A stretch of 64,000 nt of DNA from Sipunculus nudus (lineage: Eukaryota > Annelida > Sipuncula > Golfingiida > Sipunculidae), in contig CM049318.1 of assembly GCA_026874595.1 (NCBI GenBank), positions 48,092,456 to 48,156,455 of the forward strand, written 5' to 3'. A program made the translations under genes and the position numbers. The notes beneath the pieces were generated by a model. The model saw nothing but the letters and a program-made list of their open reading frames with translations. It ran no database searches and was not told the origin of the DNA. Below are positions 39,055-54,400 of this stretch, one piece after another; the stretch's first letter is position 1, and every line of letters starts with the position of its first letter.

Positions 39055-42000
39055 CAATGGCAGAAAAAGAACCAAAAGGTAACAATAAACCAATGGCAGT
39101 TAAAGAACCGACAGGTATACAAAAAATCAATGGCAGAAAAAGAACCAAAAGGTAACAATAAACCAATGGCAGTTAAAGAACCGACAGGTATACAAAAAAT
39201 CAATGGCAGAAAAAGAACCAAAAGGTAACAATAAACCAATGGCCGTTAAAGAACCGACAGGTATACAAAAAATCGATGGCAGAAAAAGAAACAAAGGTAA
39301 CAATAAACCAATGGCAGTTAAAGAACCGACAGGTAACAATAAACTAATGGCAGTTAAAGAACCGACAGGTATACAAAGAATCGATTGCAGAAAAAGAGCC
39401 AAAAGGTAACAATAAACCAATGGCCGTTAAAGAACCGACAGGTATACAAAAAATTGATGGCAGAAAAAGAGCCAAAAGGTAACAATAAACCAATGGCCGT
39501 TAAAGAACCGACAGGTATACAAAAAATCGATGGCAGAAAAAGAGCCAAAAGGTAACAATAAACTAATGGCAGTTAAAGAACCGACAGGTATACAATAAAT
39601 CGATGGCAGAAAAAGAGCCAAAAGGTAACAATAAACTAATGGCAGTTAAAGAACCGACAGGTATACAAAAAATCGATGGCAGTTAAAGAACCGACAGGTA
39701 TACAAAAAATCAATGGCAGAAAAAGAACCAAAAGGTAACAATAAACCAATGGCAGTTAAAGAACCGACAGGTATACAAACATCGATGGCAGAAAAAGAAC
39801 CAAAGGTAACAATAAACCAATGGCAGTTAAAGAACCGACAGGTAACAATAAACTAATGGCAGTTAAAGAACCGACAGGTATACAATAAATCGATGGCAGA
39901 AAAAGAACCAAAAGGTAACAATAAACCAATGGCAGTTAAAGAACCAAAAGGTAACAATAAACTAATGGCAGTTAAAGAACCGACAGGTATACAAAAAATC
40001 AATGGCAGAAAAAGAGCCAAAAGGTAACAATAAACAAATGGCCGTTAAAGAACCGACAGGTATACAAAAAATCGATGGCAGAAAAAGAGCCAAAAGGTAA
40101 CAATAAACCAATGGCAGTTAAAGAACCAAAAGGTAACAATAAACTAATGGCAGTTAAAGAACCGACAGGTATACAATAAATCGATGGCAGAATAAGAACC
40201 AAAAGGTAACAATAAACCAATGACCGTTAAAGAACCAAAAGGTAACAACAAACTAATGGCAGTAAAAGAACCGACAGGTATACAATAAATCGATGGCAGA
40301 AAAAGAACCAAAAGTTAACAATAAACCAATGGCAGTTAAAGGACCGACAGGTATACAATAAATCGATGGCAGAAAAAGAGTCAAAAGGTAACAATAAACC
40401 AATGGCAGTTAAAGAACCAAAAGGTAACAATAAACTAATGGCAGTTAAAGAACCGACAGGTATACAAAAAATCGATGGCAGAAAAAGAAACAAAGGTAAC
40501 AATAAACCAATGGCAGTTAAAGAACCAAAAGGTAACAATAAACCAATGGCAATAAAAGGACCGACAAGTATACAATAAATCGATGGCAGAAAAAGAGCCA
40601 AAAGGTAACAATAAACCAATGGCAGTTAAAGAACCCAAAGGTAACAATAAACTAATGGCAGTTAAAGAACCAAAAGTTAACAATAAACCAATGGCAGTTA
40701 AAGAACCGACAGGTAACAATAAACTAATGGCAGTTAAAGAACCGACAGGTATACAAAGAATCGATGGCAGAAAAAGAGCCAAAAGGTAACAATAAACCAA
40801 TGGCCGTTAAAGAACCGACAGGTATACAAAAAATCGATGGCAGAAAAAGAGCCAAAAGGTAACAATAAACTAATGGCAGTTAAAGAACCGACAGGTATAC
40901 AATAAATCGATGGCAGAAAAAGAGCCAAAAGGTAACAATAAACTAATGGCAGTTAAAGAACCGACAGGTATACAAAAAATCGATGGCAGTTAAAGAACCG
41001 ACAGGTATACAAAAAATCAATGGCAGAAAAAGAACCAAAAGGTAACAATAAACCAATGGCAGTTAAAGAACCGAGAGGTATACAAAAAATCAATGGCAGA
41101 AAAAGAACCAAAAGGTAACAATAAACCAATGGCAGTTAAAGAACCGACAGGTATACAAAAATCGATGGCAGAAAAGGAACCAAAGGTAACAATAAACCAA
41201 TGGCAGTTAAAGAACCAAGAGGTAACAATAAACTAATGGCAGTAAAAGAACCGACAGGTATACAAAAAATCAATGGCAGAAAAAGAACCAAAAGGTAACA
41301 ATAAACCAATGGCAGTTAAAGACCCGACAGGTATACAAAAATCGATGGCAGAAAAAGAGCCAAAAGGTAACAATAAACCAATGGCAGTTAAAGAACCAAA
41401 AGGTAACAATAAACTAATGGCAGTTAAAGAACCGACAGGTATACAATAAATCGATGGCAGAATAAGAACCAAAAGGTAACAATGAATCGATGGCAGAAAA
41501 AGAACCAAAAGGTAACAATAAACCAATGGCAGTTAAAGAACCAAAAGGTAACAATAAACTAATGGCAGTTAAAGAACCAAAAGGTAACAATAAACTAATG
41601 GCAGTTAAAGAACCGACAGGTATACAATAAATCGATGGCAGAAAAAGAACCAAAAGGTAACAATAAACTAATGGCAGTTAAAGAACCAAAAGGTATTAAT
41701 AAACTAATGGCAGTTAAAGAACCAAAATGTAACAATAAACTAATGGCAGTTAAAGAACCGACAGGTATACAATAAATCGATGGCAGAAAAAGAACCAAAA
41801 GGTAACAATAAACTAATGGCAGTTAAAGAACCGATAGGTATACAAAAAATCAATGGCAGAAAAAGAACCAAAAGGTAACAATAAACCAATGGCAGTTAAA
41901 GAACGGACAGGTATACAAAAAATCAATGGCAGAAAAAGAACCAAAAGGTAACAATAAACCAATGGCAGTTAAAGAACCGACAGGTATACAAAAAATCAAT

Positions 42001-45000
42001 GGCAGAAAAAGAACCAAAAGGGAACAATAAACCAATGGCCGTTAAAGAACCGACAGGTATACAAAAAATCAATGGCAGAAAAAGAACCAAAAGGTAACAA
42101 TAAACCAATGGCAGTTAAAGAACCGACAGGTATACAAAAAATCAATGGCAGAAAAAGAACCAAAAGGTAACAATAAACCAATGGCAGTTAAAGAACCGAC
42201 AGGTATACAAAAAATCAATGGCAGAAAAAGAACCAAAAGGTAACAATAAACCAATGGCCGTTAAAGAACCGACAGGTATACAAAAAATCGATGGCAGAAA
42301 AAGAAACAAAGGTAACAATAAACCAATGGCAGTTAAAGAACCGACAGGTAACAATAAACTAATGGCAGTTAAAGAACCGACAGGTATACAAAGAATCGAT
42401 TGCAGAAAAAGAGCCAAAAGGTAACAATAAACCAATGGCCGTTAAAGAACCGACAGGTATACAAAAAATTGATGGCAGAAAAAGAGCCAAAAGGTAACAA
42501 TAAACCAATGGCCGTTAAAGAACCGACAGGTATACAAAAAATCGATGGCAGAAAAAGAGCCAAAAGGTAACAATAAACTAATGGCAGTTAAAGAACCGAC
42601 AGGTATACAATAAATCGATGGCAGAAAAAGAGCCAAAAGGTAACAATAAACTAATGGCAGTTAAAGAACCGACAGGTATACAAAAAATCGATGGCAGTTA
42701 AAGAACCGACAGGTATACAAAAAATCAATGGCAGAAAAAGAACCAAAAGGTAACAATAAACCAATGGCAGTTAAAGAACCGACAGGTATACAAACATCGA
42801 TGGCAGAAAAAGAACCAAAGGTAACAATAAACCAATGGCAGTTAAAGAACCGACAGGTAACAATAAACTAATGGCAGTTAAAGAACCGACAGGTATACAA
42901 TAAATCGATGGCAGAAAAAGAACCAAAAGGTAACAATAAACCAATGGCAGTTAAAGAACCAAAAGGTAACAATAAACTAATGGCAGTTAAAGAACCGACA
43001 GGTATACAAAAAATCAATGGCAGAAAAAGAGCCAAAAGGTAACAATAAACAAATGGCCGTTAAAGAACCGACAGGTATACAAAAAATCGATGGCAGAAAA
43101 AGAGCCAAAAGGTAACAATAAACCAATGGCAGTTAAAGAACCAAAAGGTAACAATAAACTAATGGCAGTTAAAGAACCGACAGGTATACAATAAATCGAT
43201 GGCAGAATAAGAACCAAAAGGTAACAATAAACCAATGACCGTTAAAGAACCAAAAGGTAACAACAAACTAATGGCAGTAAAAGAACCGACAGGTATACAA
43301 TAAATCGATGGCAGAAAAAGAACCAAAAGTTAACAATAAACCAATGGCAGTTAAAGGACCGACAGGTATACAATAAATCGATGGCAGAAAAAGAGTCAAA
43401 AGGTAACAATAAACCAATGGCAGTTAAAGAACCAAAAGGTAACAATAAACTAATGGCAGTTAAAGAACCGACAGGTATACAAAAAATCGATGGCAGAAAA
43501 AGAAACAAAGGTAACAATAAACCAATGGCAGTTAAAGAACCAAAAGGTAACAATAAACCAATGGCAATAAAAGGACCGACAAGTATACAATAAATCGATG
43601 GCAGAAAAAGAGCCAAAAGGTAACAATAAACCAATGGCAGTTAAAGAACCCAAAGGTAACAATAAACTAATGGCAGTTAAAGAACCAAAAGTTAACAATA
43701 AACCAATGGCAGTTAAAGAACCGACAGGTAACAATAAACTAATGGCAGTTAAAGAACCGACAGGTATACAAAGAATCGATGGCAGAAAAAGAGCCAAAAG
43801 GTAACAATAAACCAATGGCCGTTAAAGAACCGACAGGTATACAAAAAATCGATGGCAGAAAAAGAGCCAAAAGGTAACAATAAACTAATGGCAGTTAAAG
43901 AACCGACAGGTATACAATAAATCGATGGCAGAAAAAGAGCCAAAAGGTAACAATAAACTAATGGCAGTTAAAGAACCGACAGGTATACAAAAAATCGATG
44001 GCAGTTAAAGAACCGACAGGTATACAAAAAATCAATGGCAGAAAAAGAACCAAAAGGTAACAATAAACCAATGGCAGTTAAAGAACCGAGAGGTATACAA
44101 AAAATCAATGGCAGAAAAAGAACCAAAAGGTAACAATAAACCAATGGCAGTTAAAGAACCGACAGGTATACAAAAATCGATGGCAGAAAAGGAACCAAAG
44201 GTAACAATAAACCAATGGCAGTTAAAGAACCAAGAGGTAACAATAAACTAATGGCAGTAAAAGAACCGACAGGTATACAAAAAATCAATGGCAGAAAAAG
44301 AACCAAAAGGTAACAATAAACCAATGGCAGTTAAAGACCCGACAGGTATACAAAAATCGATGGCAGAAAAAGAGCCAAAAGGTAACAATAAACCAATGGC
44401 AGTTAAAGAACCAAAAGGTAACAATAAACTAATGGCAGTTAAAGAACCGACAGGTATACAATAAATCGATGGCAGAATAAGAACCAAAAGGTAACAATGA
44501 ATCGATGGCAGAAAAAGAACCAAAAGGTAACAATAAACCAATGGCAGTTAAAGAACCAAAAGGTAACAATAAACTAATGGCAGTTAAAGAACCAAAAGGT
44601 AACAATAAACTAATGGCAGTTAAAGAACCGACAGGTATACAATAAATCGATGGCAGAAAAAGAACCAAAAGGTAACAATAAACTAATGGCAGTTAAAGAA
44701 CCAAAAGGTATTAATAAACTAATGGCAGTTAAAGAACCAAAATGTAACAATAAACTAATGGCAGTTAAAGAACCGACAGGTATACAATAAATCGATGGCA
44801 GAAAAAGAACCAAAAGGTAACAATAAACTAATGGCAGTTAAAGAACCGATAGGTATACAAAAAATCAATGGCAGAAAAAGAACCAAAAGGTAACAATAAA
44901 CCAATGGCAGTTAAAGAACGGACAGGTATACAAAAAATCAATGGCAGAAAAAGAACCAAAAGGTAACAATAAACCAATGGCAGTTAAAGAACCGACAGGT

Positions 45001-45065
45001 ATACAAAAAATCAATGGCAGAAAAAGAACCAAAAGGGAACAATAAACCAATGGCCGTTAAAGAAC
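39055..45065 (+). repeat. 3,015-bp tandem duplication, two copies
   Basis: Copies at about 39,055-42,070 and 42,070-45,065 correspond at a constant 3,015-bp offset. One exact registration point is AAAGGGAACAATAAACC, with GGAAC at 42,021 and 45,036. Other shared private variants are AAAGAATCGATTGCAG, GTATACAAACATCG, AGGTATTAATAAAC and GAACGGACAGG. Differences between the copies are very few, so the duplication is recent. A shorter third copy of the first part follows at about 45,065-45,490. Confidence 0.9.
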
Positions 45066-47089
45066 CGACAGGTATACAAAAAATCGATGGCAGAAAAAGA
45101 AACAAAGGTAACAATAAACCAATGGCAGTTAAAGAACCGACAGGTAATAATAAACTAATGGCAGTTAAAGAACCGACAGGTATACAAAGAATCGATGGCA
45201 GAAAAAGAGCCAAAAGGTAACAATAAACCAATGGCCGTTAAAGAACCGACAGGTATACAAAAAATTGATGGCAGAAAAAGAGCCAAAAGGTAACAATAAA
45301 CCAATGGCCGTTAAAGAACCGACAGGTATACAAAAAATCGATGGCAGAAAAAGAGCCAAAAGGTAACAATAAACTAATGGCAGTTAAAGAACCGACAGGT
45401 ATACAATAAATCGATGGCAGAAAAAGAGCCAAAAGGTAACAATAAACTAATGGCAGTTAAAGAACCGACAGGTATACAAAAAATTGATGGCAGTTAAAGA
45501 ACCGACAGGTATACAAAAAATCAATGGCAGAAAAAGAACCAAAAGGTAACAATAAACCAATGGCAGTTAAAGAACCGACAGGTATACAAAGAATCGATGG
45601 CAGAAAAAGAGCCAAAAGGTAACAATAAACTAATGGCAGTTAAAGAACCGACAGGTATACAATAAATCGATGGCAGAAAAAGAGCCAAAAGGTAACAATA
45701 AACTAATGGCAGTTAAAGAACCGACAGGTATACAAAAAATTGATGGCAGTTAAAGAACCGACAGGTATACAAAAAATCAATGGCAGAAAAAGAACCAAAA
45801 GGTAACAATAAACCAATGGCAGTTAAAGAACCGACAGGTATACAAAAATCGATGGCAGAAAAAGAACCAAAGGTAACAATAAACCAATGGCAGTTAAAGA
45901 ACCGACAGGTAACAATAAACTAATGGCAGTTAAAGAACCGACAGGTATACAATAAATCGATGGCAGAAAAAGAACCAAAAGGTAACAATAAACCAATGGC
46001 AGTTAAAGAACCAAAAGGTAACAATAAACTAATGGCAGTTAAAGAACCGACAGGTATACAATAAATCGATGGCAGAAAAAGAAACAAAGGTAACAATAAA
46101 CCAATGGCAGTTAAAGAACCAAAAGGTAACAATAAACCAATGGCAATTAAAGGACCGACAGGTATACTATAAATCGATGGCAGAAAAAGAGCCAAAAGGT
46201 AACAATAAACCAATGGCAGTTAAAGAACCAAAAGGTAACAATAAACTAATGGCAGTTAAAGAAACGACAGGTATTCAATAAATCGATGGCAGAAAAAGAG
46301 CCAAAAGGTAACAATAAACCAATGGCAGTTAAAGAACCAAAAGGTAACAATAAACTAATGGCAGTTAAAGAACCGACAGGTATACAAAAATCGATGGCAG
46401 AAAAAGAGCCAAAAGGTAACAATAAACAAATGGCCATTAAAGAACCGACAGGTATACAAAAAATCGATGGCAGAAAAAGAGCCAAAAGGTAACAATAAAC
46501 CAATGGCAGATAAAGAACCAAAAGGTAACAATAAACTAATGGCAGTTAAAGAACCGACAGGTAACAATAAACTAATGGCAGTTAAAGAACCGACAGGTAT
46601 ACAATAAATCGATGGCAGAAAAAGAACCAAAAGGTAACAATAAACCAATGGCAGTTAAAGAACCAAAAGGTAACAATAAACTAATGGCAGTTAAAGAACC
46701 AAAAGGTAACAATAAACTAATGGCAGTTAAAGAACCGACAGGTATACAATAAATCGATGGCAGAAAAAGAACCAAAAGGTAACAATAAACTAATGGCAGT
46801 TAAAGAACCAAAAGGTAACAATAAACTAATGGCAGTTAAAGAACCAAAAGGTAACAATAAACTACTGGCAGTTAAAGAACCGACAGGTATACAATAAATC
46901 GATGGCAGAAAAAGAACCAAAAGGTAACAATAAACTAATGGCAGTTAAAGAACCGACAGGTATACAAAAAATCAATGGCAGAAAAAGAACCAAAAGGTAA
47001 CAATAAACCAATGGCAGTTAAAGAACCGACAGGTATACAAAAAATCAATGGCAGAAAAAGAACCAAAAGGTAACAATAAACCAATGGCA

Positions 47090-50000
47090 GTTAAAGAACC
47101 GACAGGTATACAAAAAATCAATGGCAGAAAAAGAACCAAAAGGTAACAATAAACCAATGGCCGTTAAAGAACCGACAGGTATACAAAAAATCGATGGCAG
47201 AAAAAGAAACAAAGGTAACAATAAACCAATGGCAGTTAAAGAACCGACAGGTATACAAAAAAATCGATGGCAGAAAAAGAACCAAAAAGTAACAATAAAC
47301 TAATGGCAGTTAAAGAACCGACAGGTATACACAAATCGATGGCAGAAAAAGAGCCAAAAGGTAACAATAAACAAATGGCCGTTTGAGAAACGACAGGTAA
47401 CAATAAACTAATGGCAGTTAAAGAACCGACAGGTATACAATAAATCGATGACAGAAAAAGAGCCAAAAGGTAACAATAAACCAATGGCAGTTAAAGAACC
47501 AAAAGGTAACAATAAACCAATGGCCGTTAAAGAACCGACAGGTATACAATAAATCGATGGCAGAAAAAGAACCAAAAGGTTACAATAAACTAATGGCAGT
47601 TAAAGAACCAAAAGGTAACAATAAACCAATGACCGTTAAAGAACCGACAGGTATACAAAAAATCAATGGCAGAAAAAGAACCAAAAGGTAACAATAAACC
47701 AATGGCCGTTAAAGAACCGACAGGTATACAATAAATCGATGGCAGAAAAAGAGCCAAAAGGTAACAATAAACCAATGGCAGTTAAAGAACCAAAAGGTAA
47801 CAATAAACTAATGGCAGTTAAAGAACCGACAGGTATACAATAAATTGATGGCAGAAAAAGAGCCAAAAGGTAACAATAAACCAATGGCAGTTAAAGAACC
47901 AAAAGGTGACAATAAACTAATGGCAGTTAAAGAACCGACAGGTATACAATAAATCGATGGCAGAAAAAGAACCAAAAGGTAACAATAAACTAATGGCAGT
48001 TAAAGAACCGACAGGTATACAAAAAATCAATGGCAGAAAAAGAACCAAAAGGTAACAATAAACCAATGGCAGTTAAAGAACCGACAGGTATACAAAAATC
48101 GATGGCAGAAAAAGAGCCAAAAGGTAACAATAAACAAATGGCCGTTAAAGAACCGACAGGTATACAAAAAATCGATGGCAGAAAAAGAGCCAAAAGGTAA
48201 CAATAAACCAATGGCAGTTAAAGAACCAAAAGGTAACAATAAACTAATGGCAGTTAAAGAACCGACAGGTAACAATAAACTAATGGCAGTTAAAGAACCG
48301 ACAGGTATACAATAAATCGATGGCAGAAAAAGAACCAAAAGGTAACAATAAACCAATGGCAGTTAAAGAACCAAAAGGTAACAATAAACTAATGGCAGTT
48401 AAAGAACCAAAAGGTAACAATAAACTAATGGCAGTTAAAGAACCGACAGGTATACAATAAATCGATGGCAGAAAAAGAACCAAAAGGTAACAATAAACCA
48501 ATGGCAGTTAAAGAACCAAAAGGTAACAATAAACCAATGGCAATTAAAGGACCGACAGGTATACAATAAATCGATGGCAGAAAAAGAGCCAAAAGGTAAC
48601 AATAAACCAATGGCAGTTAAAGAACCAAAAGGTAACAATAAACCAATGGCCGTTAAAGAACCGACAGGTATACAATAAATCGATGGCAGAAAAAGAACCA
48701 AAAGGTTACAATAAACTAATGGCAGTTAAAGAACCAAAAGGTAACAATAAACCAATGGCCGTTAAAGAACCGACAGGTATAGAAAAAATCGAGGGCAGAA
48801 AAAGAGCCAAAAGGTAACAATAAACCAATGGCAGTTAAAGAACCAAAAGGTAACAATAAACCAATGGCCGTTAAAGAACCGACAGGTATACAATAAATCG
48901 ATGGCAGAAAAAGAACCAAAAGGTTACAATAAACTAATGGCAGTTAAAGAACCAAAAGGTAACAATAAACCAATGGCCGTTAAAGAACCGACAGGTATAG
49001 AAAAAATCGAGGGCAGAAAAAGAGCCAAAAGGTAACAATAAACCAATGGCAGTTAAAGAACCGACAGGTATATAAAAAATCGATGGCAGAAAAAGAGCCA
49101 AAAGGTAACAATAAACCAATGGCCGTTAAAGAACCGACAGGTATACAAAAAATCGATGGCAGAAAAAGAGCCAAAAGGTAACAATAAACTAATGGCAGTT
49201 AAAGAACCAAAAGGTAACAATAAACTAATGGCAGTTAAAGAACCGACAGGTATACAATAAATCGATGGCAGAAAAAGAACCAAAAGGTAACAATAAACTA
49301 ATGGCAGTTAAAGAACCAAAAGGTAACTATAAACTAATGGCAGTTAAAGAACCAAAAGGTAACAATAAACTAATGGCTGTTAAAGAACCGACAGGTATAC
49401 AAAAAATCAATGGCAGAAAAAGAACCAAAAGGTAACAATAAACCAATGGCCGTTAAAGAACCGACAGGTATACAAAAAATCGATGGCAGAAAAAGAAACA
49501 AAGGTAACAATAAACCAATGGCAGTTAAAGAACCGACAGGTATACAAAAAAATCGATGGCAGAAAAAGAACCAAAAAGTAACAATAAACTAATGGCAGTT
49601 AAAGAACCGACAGGTATACACAAATCGATGGCAGAAAAAGAGCCAAAAGGTAACAATAAACAAATGGCCGTTTAAGAACCGACAGGTAACAATAAACTAA
49701 TGGCAGTTAAAGAACCGACAGGTATACAATAAATCGATGGCAGAAAAAGAGCCAAAAGGTAACAATAAACCAATGGCAGTTAAAGAACCAAAAGGTAACA
49801 ATAAACCAATGGCCGTTAAAGAACCGACAGGTATACAATAAATCGATGGCAGAAAAAGAATCAAAAGGTTACAATAAACTAATGGCAGTTAAAGAACCAA
49901 AAGGTAACAATAAACCAATGACCGTTAAAGAACCGACAGGTATACAAAAAATCAATGGCAGAAAAAGAACCAAAAGGTAACAATAAACCAATGGCCGTTA

Positions 50001-51046
50001 AAGAACCGACAGGTATACAATAAATCGATGGCAGAAAAAGAGCCAAAAGGTAACAATAAACCAATGGCAGTTAAAGAACCAAAAGGTAACAATAAACTAA
50101 TGGCAGTTAAAGAACCGACAGGTATACAATAAATTGATGGCAGAAAAAGAGCCAAAAGGTAACAATAAACCAATGGCAGTTAAAGAACCAAAAGGTGACA
50201 ATAAACTAATGGCAGTTAAAGAACCGACAGGTATACAATAAATCGATGGCAGAAAAAGAACCAAAAGGTAACAATAAACTAATGGCAGTTAAAGAACCGA
50301 CAGGTATACAAAAAATCAATGGCAGAAAAAGAACCAAAAGGTAACAATAAACCAATGGCAGTTAAAGAACCGACAGGTATACAAAAATCGATGGCAGAAA
50401 AAGAGCCAAAAGGTAACAATAAACAAATGGCCGTTAAAGAACCGACAGGTATACAAAAAATCGATGGCAGAAAAAGAGCCAAAAGGTAACAATAAACCAA
50501 TGGCAGTTAAAGAACCAAAAGGTAACAATAAACTAATGGCAGTTAAAGAACCGACAGGTAACAATAAACTAATGGCAGTTAAAGAACCGACAGGTATACA
50601 ATAAATCGATGGCAGAAAAAGAACCAAAAGGTAACAATAAACCAATGGCAGTTAAAGAACCAAAAGGTAACAATAAACTAATGGCAGTTAAAGAACCAAA
50701 AGGTAACAATAAACTAATGGCAGTTAAAGAACCGACAGGTATACAATAAATCGATGGCAGAAAAAGAACCAAAAGGTAACAATAAACCAATGGCAGTTAA
50801 AGAACCAAAAGGTAACAATAAACCAATGGCAATTAAAGGACCGACAGGTATACAATAAATCGATGGCAGAAAAAGAGCCAAAAGGTAACAATAAACCAAT
50901 GGCAGTTAAAGAACCAAAAGGTAACAATAAACCAATGGCCGTTAAAGAACCGACAGGTATACAATAAATCGATGGCAGAAAAAGAACCAAAAGGTTACAA
51001 TAAACTAATGGCAGTTAAAGAACCAAAAGGTAACAATAAACCAATG
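47090..51046 (+). repeat. 2,289-bp offset duplication in the satellite
   Basis: The blocks 47,090-48,757 and 49,379-51,046 match at a constant 2,289-bp offset and diverge sharply at their right ends (AATGGCC against AATGACC). Between them, about 48,600-49,000 holds a local 221-bp duplication carrying GTATAGAAAAAATCGAGGG twice. That variant links this region to the 1,566-bp units on its right. Confidence 0.85.
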
Positions 51047-51499
51047 ACCGTTAAAGAACCGACAGGTATACAAAAAATCAATGGCAGAAAAAGAACCAAA
51101 AGGTAACAATAAACCAATGGCCGTTAAAGAACCGACAGGTATACAATAAATCGATGGCAGAAAAAGAGCCAAAAGGTAACAATAAACCAATGGCAGTTAA
51201 AGAACCAAAAGGTATACAATAAATTGATGGCAGAAAAAGAGCCAAAAGGTAACAATAAACCAATGGCAGTTAAAGAACCAAAAGGTGACAATAAACTAAT
51301 GGCAGTTAAAGAACCGACAGGTATACAATAAATCGATGGCAGAAAAAGAACCAAAAGGTAACAATAAACTAATGGCAGTTAAAGAACCGACAGGTATACA
51401 AAAAATCAATGGCAGAAAAAGAGCCAAAAGGTAACAATAAACAAATGGCCGTTAAAGAACCGACAGGTATACAAAAAATCGATGGCAGAAAAAGAGCCA

Positions 51500-54400
51500 A
51501 AAGGTAACAATAAACCAATGGCAGTTAAAGAACCAAAAGGTAACAATAAACTAATGGCAGTTAAAGAACCAAAAGGTAACAATAAACTAATGGCAGTTAA
51601 AGAACCGACAGGTATACAATAAATCGATGGCAGAAAAAGAACCAAAAGGTAACAATAAACTAATGGCAGTTAAAGAACCAAAAGGTAACTATAAACTAAT
51701 GGCAGTTAAAGAACCAAAAGGTAACAATAAACTAATGGCTGTTAAAGAACCGACAGGTATACAATAAATCGATGGCAGAAAAAGAACCAAAAGGTAACAA
51801 TAAACTAATGGCAGTTAAAGAACCGACAGGTATACAAAAAATCAATGGCAGAAAAAGAACCAAAAGGTAACAATAAACCAATGGCAATTAAAGAACCGAC
51901 AGGTATACAAAAAATCAATGGCAGAAAAAGAACCAAAAGGTAACAATAAACCAATGGCCGTTAAAGAACCGACAGGTATACAAAAAATCGATGGCAGAAA
52001 AAGAGCCAAAAGGTAACAATAAACCAACGGCCGTTAAAGGACCGAGAGGTATACAAAAAATCGATGGCAGAAAAAGAGCCAAAAGGTAACAATAAACCGA
52101 TGGCCCTTAAAGGACCGACAGGTATACAAAAAATCGATGGCAGAAAAAGAGCCAAAAGGTAACAATAAACCAATGGCCGTTAAAGGACCGACAGGTATAC
52201 AAAAAATCAATTGCAGAAAAAGAATCAAAAGGTAACAATAAACCAATGGCAGTTAAAGAACCGACAGGTATACAATAAATCGATGGCAGAAAAAGAACCA
52301 AAGGTAACAATAAACCAATGGCAGTTAAAGAACCGACAGGTATACAATAAATCGATGGCAGAAAAAGAACCAAAAGGTAACAATAAACTAATGGCAGTTA
52401 AAGAACCGACAGGTATACAATAAATCGATGGCAGAAAAAGAGCCAAAAGGTAACAATAAACCAATGGCCGTTAAAGGACCGACAGGTATACAAAAAATCG
52501 ATGGCAGAAAAAGAGCCAAAAGGTAACAATAAACCAATGGCCGTTAAAGGACCGACAGGTATACAAAAAATCGATGGCAGAAAAAGAGCCAAAAGGTAAC
52601 AATAAACCAATTGCCGTTAAAGAACCGACAGGGATACAAAAAATCGATGGCAGAAAAAGAGCCAAAAGGTAACAATAAACCAATGACCGTTAAAGAACCG
52701 ACAGGTATACAAAAAATCGATGGCAGAAAAAGAGCCAAAAGGTAACAATAAACCAATGGCCGTTAAAGAACCGACAGGTATAGAAAAAATCGAGGGCAGA
52801 AAAAGAGCCAAAAGGTAACAATAAACCAATGGCAGTTAAAGAACCGACAGGTATATAAAAAATCGATGGCAGAAAAAGAGCCAAAAGGTAACAATAAACC
52901 AATGGCCGTTAAAGAACCGACAGGTATACAAAAAATCGATGGCAGAAAAAGAGCCAAAAGGTAACAATAAACTAATGGCAGTTAAAGAACCGACAGGTAA
53001 CAATAAACTAATGGCAGTTAAAGAACCGACAGGTATACAATAAATCGATGGCAGAAAAAGAACCAAAAGGTAACAATAAACCAATGGCAGTTAAAGAACC
53101 AAAAGGTAACAATAAACTAATGGCAGTTAAAGAACCAAAAGGTAACAATAAACTAATGGCAGTTAAAGAACCGACAGGTATACAATAAATCGATGGCAGA
53201 AAAAGAACCAAAAGGTAACAATAAACTAATGGCAGTTAAAGAACCAAAAGGTAACTATAAACTAATGGCAGTTAAAGAACCAAAAGGTAACAATAAACTA
53301 ATGGCTGTTAAAGAACCGACAGGTATACAATAAATCGATGGCAGAAAAAGAACCAAAAGGTAACAATAAACTAATGGCAGTTAAAGAACCGACAGGTATA
53401 CAAAAAATCAATGGCAGAAAAAGAACCAAAAGGTAACAATAAACCAATGGCAATTAAAGAACCGACAGGTATACAAAAAATCAATGGCAGAAAAAGAACC
53501 AAAAGGTAACAATAAACCAATGGCCGTTAAAGAACCGACAGGTATACAAAAAATCGATGGCAGAAAAAGAGCCAAAAGGTAACAATAAACCAACGGCCGT
53601 TAAAGGACCGAGAGGTATACAAAAAATCGATGGCAGAAAAAGAGCCAAAAGGTAACAATAAACCGATGGCCCTTAAAGGACCGACAGGTATACAAAAAAT
53701 CGATGGCAGAAAAAGAGCCAAAAGGTAACAATAAACCAATGGCCGTTAAAGGACCGACAGGTATACAAAAAATCAATTGCAGAAAAAGAATCAAAAGGTA
53801 ACAATAAACCAATGGCAGTTAAAGAACCGACAGGTATACAATAAATCGATGGCAGAAAAAGAACCAAAGGTAACAATAAACCAATGGCAGTTAAAGAACC
53901 GACAGGTATACAATAAATCGATGGCAGAAAAAGAACCAAAAGGTAACAATAAACTAATGGCAGTTAAAGAACCGACAGGTATACAATAAATCGATGGCAG
54001 AAAAAGAGCCAAAAGGTAACAATAAACCAATGGCCGTTAAAGGACCGACAGGTATACAAAAAATCGATGGCAGAAAAAGAGCCAAAAGGTAACAATAAAC
54101 CAATGGCCGTTAAAGGACCGACAGGTATACAAAAAATCGATGGCAGAAAAAGAGCCAAAAGGTAACAATAAACCAATTGCCGTTAAAGAACCGACAGGGA
54201 TACAAAAAATCGATGGCAGAAAAAGAGCCAAAAGGTAACAATAAACCAATGACCGTTAAAGAACCGACAGGTATACAAAAAATCGATGGCAGAAAAAGAG
54301 CCAAAAGGTAACAATAAACCAATGGCCGTTAAAGAACCGACAGGTATAGAAAAAATCGAGGGCAGAAAAAGAGCCAAAAGGTAACAATAAACCAATGGCA

